Positions 1 to 10,205 of a DNA stretch of 64,000 nt are shown here, in pieces. The position numbers were made by a program, and so were the translations under genes. The stretch comes from Variovorax sp. Root318D1 (GTDB lineage: Bacteria > Pseudomonadota > Gammaproteobacteria > Burkholderiales > Burkholderiaceae_C): the NCBI RefSeq assembly GCF_001424835.1, contig NZ_LMCQ01000012.1:704840-768839 (forward strand). Reading direction: 5' to 3'. The notes beneath the pieces are model-generated. The model saw nothing but the letters and a program-made list of their open reading frames with translations, ran no database searches and was not told the origin of the DNA. How positions within the stretch are numbered: position 1 is the stretch's first letter; each line of letters begins with the position of its first letter.

Positions 1-1064
1 CCATCGGCGACACGCTCGAAGGCGTGGCCGGCATCGTGCCGGAGCTGTTCGACGGTATCGGGCAGGACGGCGCCACTGGTGCCAGTGCATACCGAGTCTT
101 CAAGGACATCGACAAGATCCTCATCCTGGCCTGCGGCACCAGCTACTACAGCGGCTGTACCGCCAAGTACTGGCTCGAAGGCATCGCGAAGATCTCGACG
201 CAGGTCGAGATCGCGAGCGAATACCGCTATCGCGATTCAGTGCCCGACCCGAAGACGCTGGTGGTCACCATCAGCCAGTCGGGCGAAACCGCCGACACGC
301 TGGCCGCGCTCAAGCATGCGCGCTCGCTCGGCATGGAGCAGACGCTGACCATCTGCAACGTGGCCACCAGCGCGATGGTGCGGGAGTGCAAGCTTGCGTA
401 CATCACGCGTGCCGGCGTGGAAATTGGCGTGGCCTCGACCAAGGCCTTCACCACGCAGCTGGCCGGCCTCTTTTTGCTGACCCTGGCGATTGCGCAGAGT
501 AAAGGCCGCCTGAGCGAAGCCGACGAGGCGCGCTACCTGAAGGAAATGCGCCACCTACCCGTTGCGCTGCAATCGGTGCTCGCTCTGGAGCCGCAGATCA
601 TCGGCTGGGCCGAAGACTTCGCGCGCAAGGACAACGCGCTGTTCCTCGGCCGCGGGCTGCACTATCCGATTGCACTGGAAGGCGCGCTCAAGCTCAAGGA
701 AGTGACCTACATCCACGCCGAAGCCTACGCCGCCGGCGAACTCAAGCACGGCCCGCTCGCCCTCGTCACGAGCGAGATGCCCGTGGTGGCCGTGGCGCCC
801 AACGACATGCTGCTCGAAAAGCTCAAGAGCAACCTGCAGGAAGTGCGCGCGCGCGGCGGCGTGCTCTATGTGCTGGCCGACGGCGACACGAAAATCAAGG
901 GTGGCGAAGGCCTGCACGTGATCCGCATGCCCGAGCACTACGGCGCACTCTCGCCGCTCCTGCATGTGGTGCCGCTGCAATTGCTGGCGTACCACACGGC
1001 CTGCGCGCGCGGAACCGACGTGGACAAGCCGCGCAATCTTGCGAAGAGCGTGACCGTGGAGTGA
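1..1064 (+). CDS. glmS: Glutamine-fructose-6-phosphate aminotransferase (isomerizing), C-terminal part
   Basis: The reading frame is open from the window edge, so only the last 353 or so residues of an enzyme of about 605-610 residues are present. This part is the isomerase half, made of two SIS sugar-phosphate domains. Visible marks are the ACGTSYY sugar-binding turn, SQSGETADT, the [14 protein letters not shown] segment near the active site, and the C-terminal NLAKSVTVE signature of GlmS. The enzyme makes glucosamine-6-phosphate from fructose-6-phosphate and glutamine in the cytoplasm, the first step to UDP-GlcNAc for peptidoglycan and LPS. The N-terminal glutaminase domain with its Cys1 nucleophile lies outside the window. 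The family assignment is secure. Confidence 0.96.
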   Translation, partial: IGDTLEGVAGIVPELFDGIGQDGATGASAYRVFKDIDKILILACGTSYYSGCTAKYWLEGIAKISTQVEIASEYRYRDSVPDPKTLVVTISQSGETADTLAALKHARSLGMEQTLTICNVATSAMVRECKLAYITRAGVEIGVASTKAFTTQLAGLFLLTLAIAQSKGRLSEADEARYLKEMRHLPVALQSVLALEPQIIGWAEDFARKDNALFLGRGLHYPIALEGALKLKEVTYIHAEAYAAGELKHGPLALVTSEMPVVAVAPNDMLLEKLKSNLQEVRARGGVLYVLADGDTKIKGGEGLHVIRMPEHYGALSPLLHVVPLQLLAYHTACARGTDVDKPRNLAKSVTVE

Positions 1065-1176
1065 GGGCCTCACGCCGGCGTAGGACGCTCCATCGACGCA
1101 ACGCCGGCCTTCTCCTTCCCGACTGCCGTCGCCGGAGGCGCCCAATCCCCTAACCGAACGACAAGGGGGTCCGCGC

Positions 1177-1602
1177 ATGAAGAAGAAATCGATCTGGAAG
1201 CTTTATGGCTTCGCCTGGGTCACGCTTGGCTTTTTTCTCATTTCCTTGCTCGGCCACTGGGTCTTCGGATGGTTCGCCTATGTGAACGAGCAGACGCAGT
1301 TCGGCCATCCTGTCGAGTTCGGCAATTACCTGGTCGAGATGATGCGCGACACCCTGGAGAACTGGCAGTCCGAGTTCCTGCAGCTGCTCTGGCAGGTGGG
1401 CGGCCTGGCCCTTCTGCTCTACCTGGGTTCACCGCAGTCGAAGGAAGGCGACGACCGGATGGAGGCCAAGATCGATGCCATCCTTGCCGCGGTCGATCCG
1501 AAGAACGCCGAGAAGCTGATCGACGAGATCGACCAGGAATACAGCGGGCGTCATACCGACACGCGATGGGCGGCCAAGCGCGAACTCAGCAACAAGAAGT
1601 AG
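1177..1602 (+). CDS. Small membrane protein, DUF6766-like
   Basis: This is a 141-residue protein with two hydrophobic segments, roughly residues 9-33 and 68-84, separated by a polar stretch and followed by a charged helical tail rich in Lys, Glu and Asp. The Lys-rich N-terminus and the layout resemble the DUF6766 family of uncharacterised bacterial membrane proteins; this is recalled from family patterns and was not searched. An AAGGGGG ribosome-binding sequence lies a few bases before the ATG. It follows glmS on the same strand after about 110 bases but has no evident functional link to it. No function can be given. Confidence 0.75.
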   Translation: MKKKSIWKLYGFAWVTLGFFLISLLGHWVFGWFAYVNEQTQFGHPVEFGNYLVEMMRDTLENWQSEFLQLLWQVGGLALLLYLGSPQSKEGDDRMEAKIDAILAAVDPKNAEKLIDEIDQEYSGRHTDTRWAAKRELSNKK

Positions 1603-1683
1603 TGGGCTGGACACTGCGCTTATCCGGCAGCAGTGTGCTTTCGCAGGGATCGCACAAGGTCGGGCGCCGCAGCGCGCCGTCGA

Positions 1684-1974
1684 TCAGACGCCTTCGATGA
1701 TCCGCATATCCCGCTCGACGCCGTCGCCCAGCGCCTCAAGCGCAAGCTGGTAATCGGGGCTGTCGTGCGTGGCTTTGGCCTGCTCGACGCTGTCGAACTC
1801 GATCAGTACGGTGCGTTGTTGCAAACCGTACTCGTAGACTTCGGCGGGCAGGCCGCGCGCCAGAAAGCGCCCGCCGCCTGCAGCGATCGCCGGGCCGGCC
1901 AGCTTTGCGTACGCCGCAAGTTTGTCGGCGTCCCTGACGGCGCGGTACGCGCTGACCCAATAGGCTTTTGCCAT
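1684..1974 (-). CDS. DUF1330 domain protein
   Basis: This 96-residue protein has the DUF1330 (dimeric alpha/beta-barrel, ABM-like) pattern: an opening AKAYWVSAYR strand, a GPAIAAGGGRFLARG turn, an RTVLIEF strand and a terminal YQLALEALGDG helix. Such proteins are small dimers and their substrates are mostly unknown. The ATG used here gives the normal family length; an open frame continues far upstream, but that part is only antisense to the transporter gene. It lies downstream of the SulP gene on the same strand with a 65-base gap, so the two may share a transcript. Confidence 0.85.
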   Translation of the reverse strand: MAKAYWVSAYRAVRDADKLAAYAKLAGPAIAAGGGRFLARGLPAEVYEYGLQQRTVLIEFDSVEQAKATHDSPDYQLALEALGDGVERDMRIIEGV

Positions 1975-2039
1975 GGTGATTTCTCTCAGTTGCTGAGCGA
2001 GCAATATAGCCTGCGCTTGACGTTGGCTGCTGCCATTCG

Positions 2040-3827
2040 TCAGCGCTTCTCGTCCTCCCAGTCCACCCAATCCACCGCATGGGTCTCGAGATATCGGCTG
2101 ACGGTGGTACCGATGGTCGGAAAGAACGCCCCATCCCCAAGCCGCTCGAAAAGCCCGAACCGCTTCAGCTTGTCCTTGACGGGGTCCTTCATCTCGGCAA
2201 AGCACAACTGAATGCCGGCCGCGTGCAGGGTTTCGATCAACTCGGCCAGCATGTCGGCGGAGGTCACGTCCACGCTGGTGATGGGTTCTGCCGCAACGAC
2301 CAGCCAGCGCACTGGCGTAGGCGACGAAGCCACGGCGTCGAGCACCCGGTCGTGGAACAGTTCGGCGTTGGCGAAGAACAGCGGCGCATCCCAGCGAAAC
2401 AGGACGAGGCCGGGGATAAGGCGCGCATCGGGATAGCGCGTGATGTCGTGGTAGCCCTTGACGCCGTCGGCGCGTCCCAGAACGGCGGAGTACGGGCGCC
2501 AGGCATCCCACAGGAATTCGATGACCGCAATCACGATGGCCAAGCCGATGCCTTCGACCGCGCCCAGCACCGCCACGCCGGCGGTACAAGCGATCGACAG
2601 CCAGAACTCCCAGCGCTGGATGCGATAGATTCGTCGCAGGTCGGCGACCTCGATCAGGCCGATGGCCGATGCAATCACCACCGCGGCCAGTGCGCTGGTG
2701 GGCAGGTTTTTCAGCAGGTCGGGCGCCACCACCAGCAGCAGGGCAACAGCCAGCGCGCCGACGATTCCGGTCAGCTGGGTCTTGGCGCCTGCGGCCTCGG
2801 CCACGGGGGTGCGTGACGAACTGCTGCTGACAGCAAAGCCCTGAAAAAGTCCGGCCGCCAGGTTGGCGGCGCCGAGCGCCACCATCTCCTGGTTCGGGTC
2901 GACATAGCTGCGGGTCCGTGCCGCATAGACACGAGAGAGCACGCTGGTGTCGGCGAACGAGACGAGAGCGACGGCACAACCGCCGATCAGGACTGGGACG
3001 ATGTCGGCAGTGGTGATCCACGGGATAGTGAACGCAGGCAGACCTTGAGGGACCGTGCCAAGGACCGACACCCCGGCGCCTGCCGCAAGGTCCAGCACGC
3101 CAACGGCGGCGGTCGCTCCCACCACCGCGATCAGGATGCCTGGCACGCGCTTGCGGCCCTTGAGCAGCAGGATGACGGCCAGTGTGCCCGCGCCGACCAT
3201 GAACGTGGTCCAGTGGGTCTTGCCATCCATCACCGCAGTAGCGATGGCTCTCAGGTTTCCCAACGGTCCGTCGCCCTCGATCGAAAAGCCGAAAAGCTTG
3301 GGCAGTTGGCTGATCAATACCGCCAGCGCGATGCCGTTCATGTAGCCGTAGCGAATCGGCTTGGAGAGAAGCTCGGTGACGAAGCCCAGGCGCGCGATGC
3401 CGGCAAGGATGCACACCGCCCCCGACACGATCGCCATCATGCCCGCAAGGGCGACCGCGCGATGCGGGTCGCCGCCAGACAATGGGAGAACGACGGCCAG
3501 AATAACGGCAGCCAACGAGGAATCCGGGCCCAGCACCAGAATCCGACTGGGTCCGAACGCGGCGTACGCGAGCAACGCAACGATGGTTGCGTAGAGGCCA
3601 TAGATGCCGGGTACGCCCGACGCCTCCGCGTAGGCGATGCCGACGGGCACCAGCATCGTGGTCAGCACCAGTCCGGCAACGATGTCGTGCCGCAGCCAGG
3701 CCACCTGGTACTCGCGCAGCGTGCGCAGCCCCGGCAACCAGCGGCTCCACCCGGTCTGATCGGCCTTCGTCCGCCGCGCAATACGGCCCGGTTCCGGGAG
3801 GGGGGGCGAAGGATCCGTATTGCTCAT
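2040..3827 (-). CDS. SulP family inorganic anion transporter with STAS domain
   Basis: A roughly 595-residue SulP (SLC26) carrier of the inner membrane. The first 430 or so residues hold the many hydrophobic spans of the transport domain, including the family stretch GIYGLYATIVALLAYAAFGP and GPDSSLAAVI. A cytoplasmic STAS domain follows (about residues 455-570), with the LFRWDAPLFFANAELF start typical of SulP STAS domains. Family members carry sulfate, bicarbonate or dicarboxylates; the substrate cannot be read from sequence. I chose the ATG preceding SNTDPS. A TTG 13 codons upstream is possible, and neither site has a strong ribosome-binding sequence. It is divergent from the histone-like gene, with a perfect palindrome between them. 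Confidence 0.92.
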   Translation of the reverse strand: MSNTDPSPPLPEPGRIARRTKADQTGWSRWLPGLRTLREYQVAWLRHDIVAGLVLTTMLVPVGIAYAEASGVPGIYGLYATIVALLAYAAFGPSRILVLGPDSSLAAVILAVVLPLSGGDPHRAVALAGMMAIVSGAVCILAGIARLGFVTELLSKPIRYGYMNGIALAVLISQLPKLFGFSIEGDGPLGNLRAIATAVMDGKTHWTTFMVGAGTLAVILLLKGRKRVPGILIAVVGATAAVGVLDLAAGAGVSVLGTVPQGLPAFTIPWITTADIVPVLIGGCAVALVSFADTSVLSRVYAARTRSYVDPNQEMVALGAANLAAGLFQGFAVSSSSSRTPVAEAAGAKTQLTGIVGALAVALLLVVAPDLLKNLPTSALAAVVIASAIGLIEVADLRRIYRIQRWEFWLSIACTAGVAVLGAVEGIGLAIVIAVIEFLWDAWRPYSAVLGRADGVKGYHDITRYPDARLIPGLVLFRWDAPLFFANAELFHDRVLDAVASSPTPVRWLVVAAEPITSVDVTSADMLAELIETLHAAGIQLCFAEMKDPVKDKLKRFGLFERLGDGAFFPTIGTTVSRYLETHAVDWVDWEDEKR

Positions 3828-3970
3828 AAGCCACTGCTGCTTGGTGGAGCGTGAAGATGCGCGCAAGGAAAGACAAGAGGAAAGATCCGGGTGCTGCCGG
3901 CGCCCCTGCTTCGACGTGATGGTCCATCGACGGACAGGCTCTTGAGAAGACTCCGATTGCGTTCAAAATA

Positions 3971-3993
3971 ATGGTGTAAATCATTTACACCAT
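3971..3993. promoter_or_regulatory. Perfect 10-bp-arm palindrome, candidate operator
   Basis: The arms ATGGTGTAAA and TTTACACCAT are exact reverse complements around a three-base centre (TCA). The site lies in the divergent region between the SulP transporter and the histone-like gene, 16 bases before the latter's start codon. The surrounding DNA is unusually AT-rich for this window. Position and symmetry suggest a dimeric regulator site; I cannot name the regulator. Confidence 0.5.
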
Positions 3994-4009
3994 AATCGAA
4001 ATATCCTCA

Positions 4010-4822
4010 ATGACTGACTTTGGCATGACCAACAACGAAATGACTTCCTCGCCCAGCGACGCAACCGACCCGACAGTGGTCGCTTCCGCGGTCCAGCCTC
4101 CGGCAGAGTCGACAACGCCTGCTGCACCACAGCTGCCGTCGAACCCGCCAATCGCCAAGCCGGTTGCACGCAAAAGGCCGGCGGCCAAGAAGGCGCCAGT
4201 GCGCGAACCCAAAGTAGCCGCGACGAAGAAGGCGGCCGTCAAGAAGACCGCCGCCAAGAAGGTCTCGCCTCGGAAGGCCACGCCGGCAAAACCGGTGGTT
4301 ACGAAGTCCTCGGCAAAAAAGGCAGCGGTGACCAAGAAGGCTGCAGTCGCCAAGAAGGCAACGCCGACCAAAGCCGGCGCCAAGACCACCGCCGCACCCA
4401 AAGAGTTGACGTCAGTGAAGAAAGCATCCGTGAAGAAAGCATCAGTAAAGAAGACAGTTGCAAAGAAGACGGGGCCGCTGAAGGCCAAGACGGTGAAGGC
4501 CGTCGTCGCGCCGCCTCAGGTCACCCGGCCCGCTCCTCCCCGCACGGAATTGGCAACGTCTTTCCAGGCCACTTCCTCCGAGTCCGCCCGCGACGCGGCC
4601 AAGACCAAAGGCAAGCTCGTGCGAGACAGCTTCACGATGCCCCAGCAGGACTTCGGTCTGATTGCCGTCCTCAAGGATCGCGCGCTAGGTTTCAAACGCC
4701 CCGCCAAGAAGAGCGAGCTGCTGCGAGCCGGGCTGCACGCGCTTCAACAACTCACCGACACCCAACTGCGCGGTGCGCTGGACTCGCTGGCGCCGCTGAA
4801 GGCTGGGCGCCCGAAGAAGTAG
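4010..4822 (+). CDS. Histone H1-like Lys/Ala-rich protein
   Basis: This 270-residue protein has three parts: an acidic/polar N-terminus (about 1-55), a long low-complexity Lys/Ala/Pro/Thr region (about 55-165) built of KKAAVKK-type units like eukaryotic H1 tails and AlgP/Hc1-type bacterial proteins, and a structured C-terminus (about 205-270). The end contains DSFTMPQQDFGLIAVLK and RPAKKSELLRAGLHAL, a module recurring in betaproteobacterial H1-like proteins and resembling a small DNA-binding fold. It probably binds DNA in the nucleoid. Within the tail, SVKKA units repeat exactly at the DNA level around 4411-4455. No clear ribosome-binding site precedes the ATG; the ATG five codons in is an alternative. 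Confidence 0.8.
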   Translation: MTDFGMTNNEMTSSPSDATDPTVVASAVQPPAESTTPAAPQLPSNPPIAKPVARKRPAAKKAPVREPKVAATKKAAVKKTAAKKVSPRKATPAKPVVTKSSAKKAAVTKKAAVAKKATPTKAGAKTTAAPKELTSVKKASVKKASVKKTVAKKTGPLKAKTVKAVVAPPQVTRPAPPRTELATSFQATSSESARDAAKTKGKLVRDSFTMPQQDFGLIAVLKDRALGFKRPAKKSELLRAGLHALQQLTDTQLRGALDSLAPLKAGRPKK

Positions 4823-4917
4823 GCCAACCGAAGGCCGCACGGCGTTTCTCGCGGCATCGGCGATGCCTGTGCCACGAGGGCCTGGGAAAAGCGGATAAGT
4901 GGGTTGACAATGCTTTC

Positions 4918-5841
4918 ATGGCGCAGAAGAGACTCCCCGCTTTCCAGCCCCTGACCGGCATCTATGAGCCGTCGGCGATCCAGCAGTTGCCGGATGGGCG
5001 CTTTCTTGTGGTCGAGGACGAAAAGGGGCATCCCTTCAGTCTGGTCGTGCTCGGCGCCGACGGAAGTGTCGACAGCACCGAGCTCACTGCCGGGCTGCTT
5101 CAAATATTCAGCGACTTCTGGAAACTGGATGATCTCGAAGGACTTGCCTTGGACCGCGCAGGCTTCGTCTACGCGATCACATCGCATTCCCGAGACGACG
5201 AAGGCAACGAAAAGAAGTCACGTGAACGACTGGTCCGGTTTCGGATCGAGGGGAATCGGGTCGAGGACCCCAAAGTCGTCGACGGATTGAAGCGCGCCCT
5301 GATGGCGAAGCATCCTGAACTGGCCTCGGCAGCCCAGATCCGCGATGTCAAGACCGGTGGCGGGCTCAATATCGAAGCGTTGGAGATCGGCCCGGACCAG
5401 CAGCGGCTGCTGATCGGCTTTCGCAGCCCGTTGCGCAATGGCCGAGCGATCATCGCCAGCGTCGAGAATCCGCAAGGCCTCTTCGAGGCGGATGAGGCCC
5501 CCCGGGTGGCGGCTGATCTCGATGAGCTGGATCTGGGCGGCCACGGAATTCGTGGGTTGTCCTACGTCCCCGCCATCGGCGAGTACCTGGTCATCAGCGG
5601 GCCGATTTCGCGCGAGCCGGGCCAGTTTGCCCTCTGGCGCTGGAATGGTCAGCGAGGTGGCGCAGCGCGTCGAGTCACGGTTCCAGGTCTTCAGGGCCTG
5701 GAGCGCGCAGAAGGAGTAAGCCCGGCCGTCATCGACGGGGTCGACCGAATCATCATCGTCAGCGACGACGGGAGCCGGAAAGCAGGTCGATCTGCGAATT
5801 ATCTTCTGCTGGACCTCGATCAGCTGCAAACTGCGCATTGA
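4918..5841 (+). CDS. DUF3616 domain protein
   Basis: The 307-residue protein has the repeated strand pattern of a beta-propeller: LPDGRFLVVEDEKGHPF near the start, LDDLEGLALD, NIEALEIGPD, HGIRGLSYVP and RIIIVSDDG near the end. These are hallmarks of DUF3616 proteins, which share features with esterase-like phytase/SMP-30 propellers. There is no signal peptide, so it is probably cytoplasmic. The substrate is unknown. It is a single gene with no obvious operon partner; the H1-like gene upstream ends about 95 bases before it. Family placement is firm, function is not. Confidence 0.85.
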   Translation: MAQKRLPAFQPLTGIYEPSAIQQLPDGRFLVVEDEKGHPFSLVVLGADGSVDSTELTAGLLQIFSDFWKLDDLEGLALDRAGFVYAITSHSRDDEGNEKKSRERLVRFRIEGNRVEDPKVVDGLKRALMAKHPELASAAQIRDVKTGGGLNIEALEIGPDQQRLLIGFRSPLRNGRAIIASVENPQGLFEADEAPRVAADLDELDLGGHGIRGLSYVPAIGEYLVISGPISREPGQFALWRWNGQRGGAARRVTVPGLQGLERAEGVSPAVIDGVDRIIIVSDDGSRKAGRSANYLLLDLDQLQTAH

Positions 5842-6000
5842 ATCGTCGGCTCGGCAGGAGCCTCGCATCTTGCCGCCGGGCGGCCGAAGTCACATGCACG
5901 TCAGAGTGCAATGCGAGGATATGCATTGACGGTCGCGGACGCTGGTAGGGAATGCAATTTGCGCCTCGAATCCTGAGGTTCCTGATGTTCGCGGCCGTCC

Positions 6001-6219
6001 TTACAACAAGCCTCTGTTCTGGCTCACCCGCGCCAGGCGCGTTGCCCGGTCGGAAAACAGGGGCGCATTGGAATAGCGCAGGGTCCCGCATGTGCGGGAC
6101 TCGTCGAGCTCCAGTCGCCGCACTGCGTCACGAAGCTGAAGAACATCGGCATCGTCTGCTCCGTACAAGGCCTGCATTCGCACGAGAAGGTGCTGCAGGC
6201 GAGCTTGATCCTTACTCAT
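6001..6219 (-). CDS. Small hypothetical protein (72 aa)
   Basis: The predicted product is largely helical, with a leucine-rich first half (MSKDQARLQHLLVRMQALYG) and a basic C-terminal tail. The start is supported by an AAGGA sequence seven bases upstream on the minus strand. I do not recognise a family. It is divergent from the ArsC-like gene. An overlapping plus-strand frame starting at 5952 has a hydrophobic beginning but looks less protein-like further on; I prefer the minus-strand gene. Confidence 0.5.
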   Translation of the reverse strand: MSKDQARLQHLLVRMQALYGADDADVLQLRDAVRRLELDESRTCGTLRYSNAPLFSDRATRLARVSQNRGLL

Positions 6220-6296
6220 CGAATCGTCCTTATAGGAAAGATGGGAAAGTTGCCGGCGAGATTGAACTGCCACCCCTGCGCTAAGCTCGACTCTAT

Positions 6297-6797
6297 ATGT
6301 CAACGGCGGGCAAGGTCCGGGTCATTTTTGTTTCGAAGCGCAACTCGCTTCGCAGCGTTCTTGCACATGCATGTCTCGAACACGTCGGCGGTGAACGCTT
6401 TGCGGCCCTGTCGTGCGGCTCTCCAAAGTACCTCGCCAGCGAAATTCATCCAGCCGCGCTCGGCGCGCTGGCGAGCGCCCGGATGCGACCGCCTCTTGGA
6501 ATTCCAATAAGTTGGGAGAGGTTGAAGGAACGGGGTGCCGCGAGAGCCGCGTTCATCATCACGCTGGACGAGGAGACGATCGGGGCCCAGCCGGCATGGC
6601 CGGGGCAAGCGGATACCGCACTTTGGTCGATGCCGGACGTTGCCGCATTGGGAGATCCAGAAAAGACGGCCTACGGCGCGATCCAGGCCCTCTACGCACT
6701 GCGTCGAAGACTCGAGTTGTTCGTCAACCTGCCGCTGGTCAAAGGCGACCGTGTGTCTCTCCGAGCCGATGTCCGGGATCTGGGAACCATGAGATAG
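6297..6797 (+). CDS. ArsC/low-molecular-weight phosphatase-fold protein lacking catalytic Cys
   Basis: The 166-residue protein follows the layout of thioredoxin-coupled ArsC and LMW tyrosine phosphatases: a first strand VRVIFV, a P-loop position, then a helix with AHACLEHVGG, a PAWPGQADTALWSMPD segment that matches the ArsC WPGQP..HW.. region, and a final LRRRLELFVNLPL helix. The P-loop reads SKRNSLRS where active enzymes have CxxNxxRS, so the nucleophilic Cys is Ser (codon tcg at residue 14). The redox Cys pair seen in ArsC before the WPGQ motif is also absent. The fold is likely kept but reductase or phosphatase chemistry is doubtful. It may bind anions or act as a regulator. Confidence 0.72.
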   Translation: MSTAGKVRVIFVSKRNSLRSVLAHACLEHVGGERFAALSCGSPKYLASEIHPAALGALASARMRPPLGIPISWERLKERGAARAAFIITLDEETIGAQPAWPGQADTALWSMPDVAALGDPEKTAYGAIQALYALRRRLELFVNLPLVKGDRVSLRADVRDLGTMR

Positions 6798-6809
6798 GCC
6801 GGTTGGCCC

Positions 6810-7121
6810 TCAGTCCCACGCAGGAAGCTTCTGCAACGCATCGTTGGGACGGCCCACGATGTCGACACCCGTGATGCCGGCTCCGTCCGGCAGGAGACCG
6901 ACGTCGCATACGACTTCCCAGGCATGGCTCTCGGTGCGCCTTGCAAGGCACACCTCCTCGCCGGCGGCAAGGAGGTCCTCGCATTCGCGGATGCTGATTC
7001 GCCTTGCCGCGCCGAGTGCGAATTCCGTCGAACCGAACTCCTGCTCCACAACCGGGTGAATGGCGACGAGATCGATCTTTCCGTCTTTGAAGTGAACAGC
7101 GGTAATGGCATGCTGGGACAT
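6810..7121 (-). CDS. Hypothetical protein (103 aa)
   Basis: The start is well supported: a strong AAGGAGG ribosome-binding sequence lies just upstream. The protein opens AITAVHFKDGKIDLVAIHPV and has mixed strand and helix character with no membrane segment or signal. I recall no named family for it. It converges with the ArsC-like gene (12 bases between stops) and lies downstream of the XRE regulator gene on the same strand. Confidence 0.7.
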   Translation of the reverse strand: MSQHAITAVHFKDGKIDLVAIHPVVEQEFGSTEFALGAARRISIRECEDLLAAGEEVCLARRTESHAWEVVCDVGLLPDGAGITGVDIVGRPNDALQKLPAWD

Positions 7122-7237
7122 CTAAGACCTCCTTCGTGGAGAGCCTCACGGGGCTGCGGCGGCTGCCAGCGCCAGAGGGCTCGATCACTCGACTGTACGC
7201 CTGCTGCCGCTTGCAAGCACGCGGCAAACGAACAGAC

Positions 7238-7507
7238 TCAGGAGGTGGGCTGGTCGTCGCCAGTAAGCAGCAACTTCGTTTCGATGCCGTAGAGCGCAAG
7301 CATGCCCAGCACGTGTCCGATGGCGACGCCTGGTTCACCTGATTCGATGCGGGCGACTGTCTGGACATGCACACCCAGCCGGGCGGCCGCAGCGGCCTGG
7401 CCTTCGCCGGTATCGATGCGCGCCTGCTTGGCGGCCGCACCCATGCGCTTGATCGCGTCGAGGGCGCCGCTGTCGATGTCCGCCGAGATGCGTTTGCCTT
7501 GAGCCAT
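7238..7507 (-). CDS. XRE-family helix-turn-helix regulator
   Basis: An 89-residue, single-domain HTH_3 protein. The DNA-binding motif is visible as QAAAAARLGVHVQTVARIESGEPGVAIGHVLGML at about residues 36-69. No second effector domain follows, as in antitoxin-like or phage-repressor-like XRE proteins. I took the ATG before AQGKRIS; an in-frame TTG seven codons upstream is possible, and neither start has a clear ribosome-binding site. It is divergent from the GIY-YIG gene with only 30 bases between the starts, so its promoter region overlaps that gene's. No toxin partner is evident beside it. Confidence 0.85.
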   Translation of the reverse strand: MAQGKRISADIDSGALDAIKRMGAAAKQARIDTGEGQAAAAARLGVHVQTVARIESGEPGVAIGHVLGMLALYGIETKLLLTGDDQPTS

Positions 7508-7537
7508 CGGCAGATTGTCGCTGCACAATCCGGGCCC

Positions 7538-7816
7538 ATGCCTTCAACCTTGCCCGACGCCGGGCCCGTGCCTTACTGGCTCTACCTCCTCGAATGCGAG
7601 GGCGGCGTGTACTACACGGGGATCGCGCTCGACGTGGAGCGCCGCTTCTTTCAGCATGTCTTCGGGCTGGGCGCCAAATTCACACGGGCGCGTCCGCCGT
7701 TGCGCGTGCTTGCCGCCCGCGCTTACCCAGACAAGGGAAGTGCGCTGCGGGCGGAGATCAAGGTCAAGGCACTGCCTCGCGCCCGGAAGCTTGCCTTCTT
7801 CGAAGCCGTGGCGTGA
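7538..7816 (+). CDS. GIY-YIG superfamily nuclease (YhbQ/UPF0213-like)
   Basis: The 92-residue protein is a single GIY-YIG domain. The first motif appears as WLYLLECEGGVYYTGIALDV (YYTG in place of YIG), followed by the conserved Arg in LDVERRFFQH and a basic KFTRARPP stretch. The glutamate in LRAEIKVKAL matches the later metal-binding position. Members of this UPF0213/YhbQ-type group are DNA-repair-associated or of unknown role. The ATG at this point gives the usual family length, although the frame is open further upstream. Confidence 0.85.
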   Translation: MPSTLPDAGPVPYWLYLLECEGGVYYTGIALDVERRFFQHVFGLGAKFTRARPPLRVLAARAYPDKGSALRAEIKVKALPRARKLAFFEAVA

Positions 7817-7902
7817 CGCCGACCCCGTGGGGCTCGCCCGGCCCCTGCGCATGGAAAGAAATACGCGCTTGACCGACTGCGCTTTCGGCTGAAATTCGCT
7901 AG

Positions 7903-10205
<2,303 letters not shown>

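Noticed and set aside
1061..1073. Palindrome GTGAGG-G-CCTCAC at the glmS stop considered as a terminator
   Set aside because: The one-base centre leaves only a short usable stem and no T-run follows.
1684..3984. DUF1330 frame extended upstream through the transporter gene as a single 766-residue protein
   Set aside because: The upstream part is only an alternative frame of the SulP gene. The DUF1330 domain has its own ATG and normal family length.
4230..4480. Repetitive Lys-codon region considered as a CRISPR or tandem-repeat array
   Set aside because: The repeats are short, imperfect and in frame with a Lys/Ala-rich protein. There are no spacers of regular length.
5952..6284. Plus-strand open frame with a hydrophobic start that could be a signal peptide
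   Set aside because: After the first 30 residues the composition is not protein-like, there is no clear ribosome-binding site, and the overlapping minus-strand gene has a good one. Some doubt remains.
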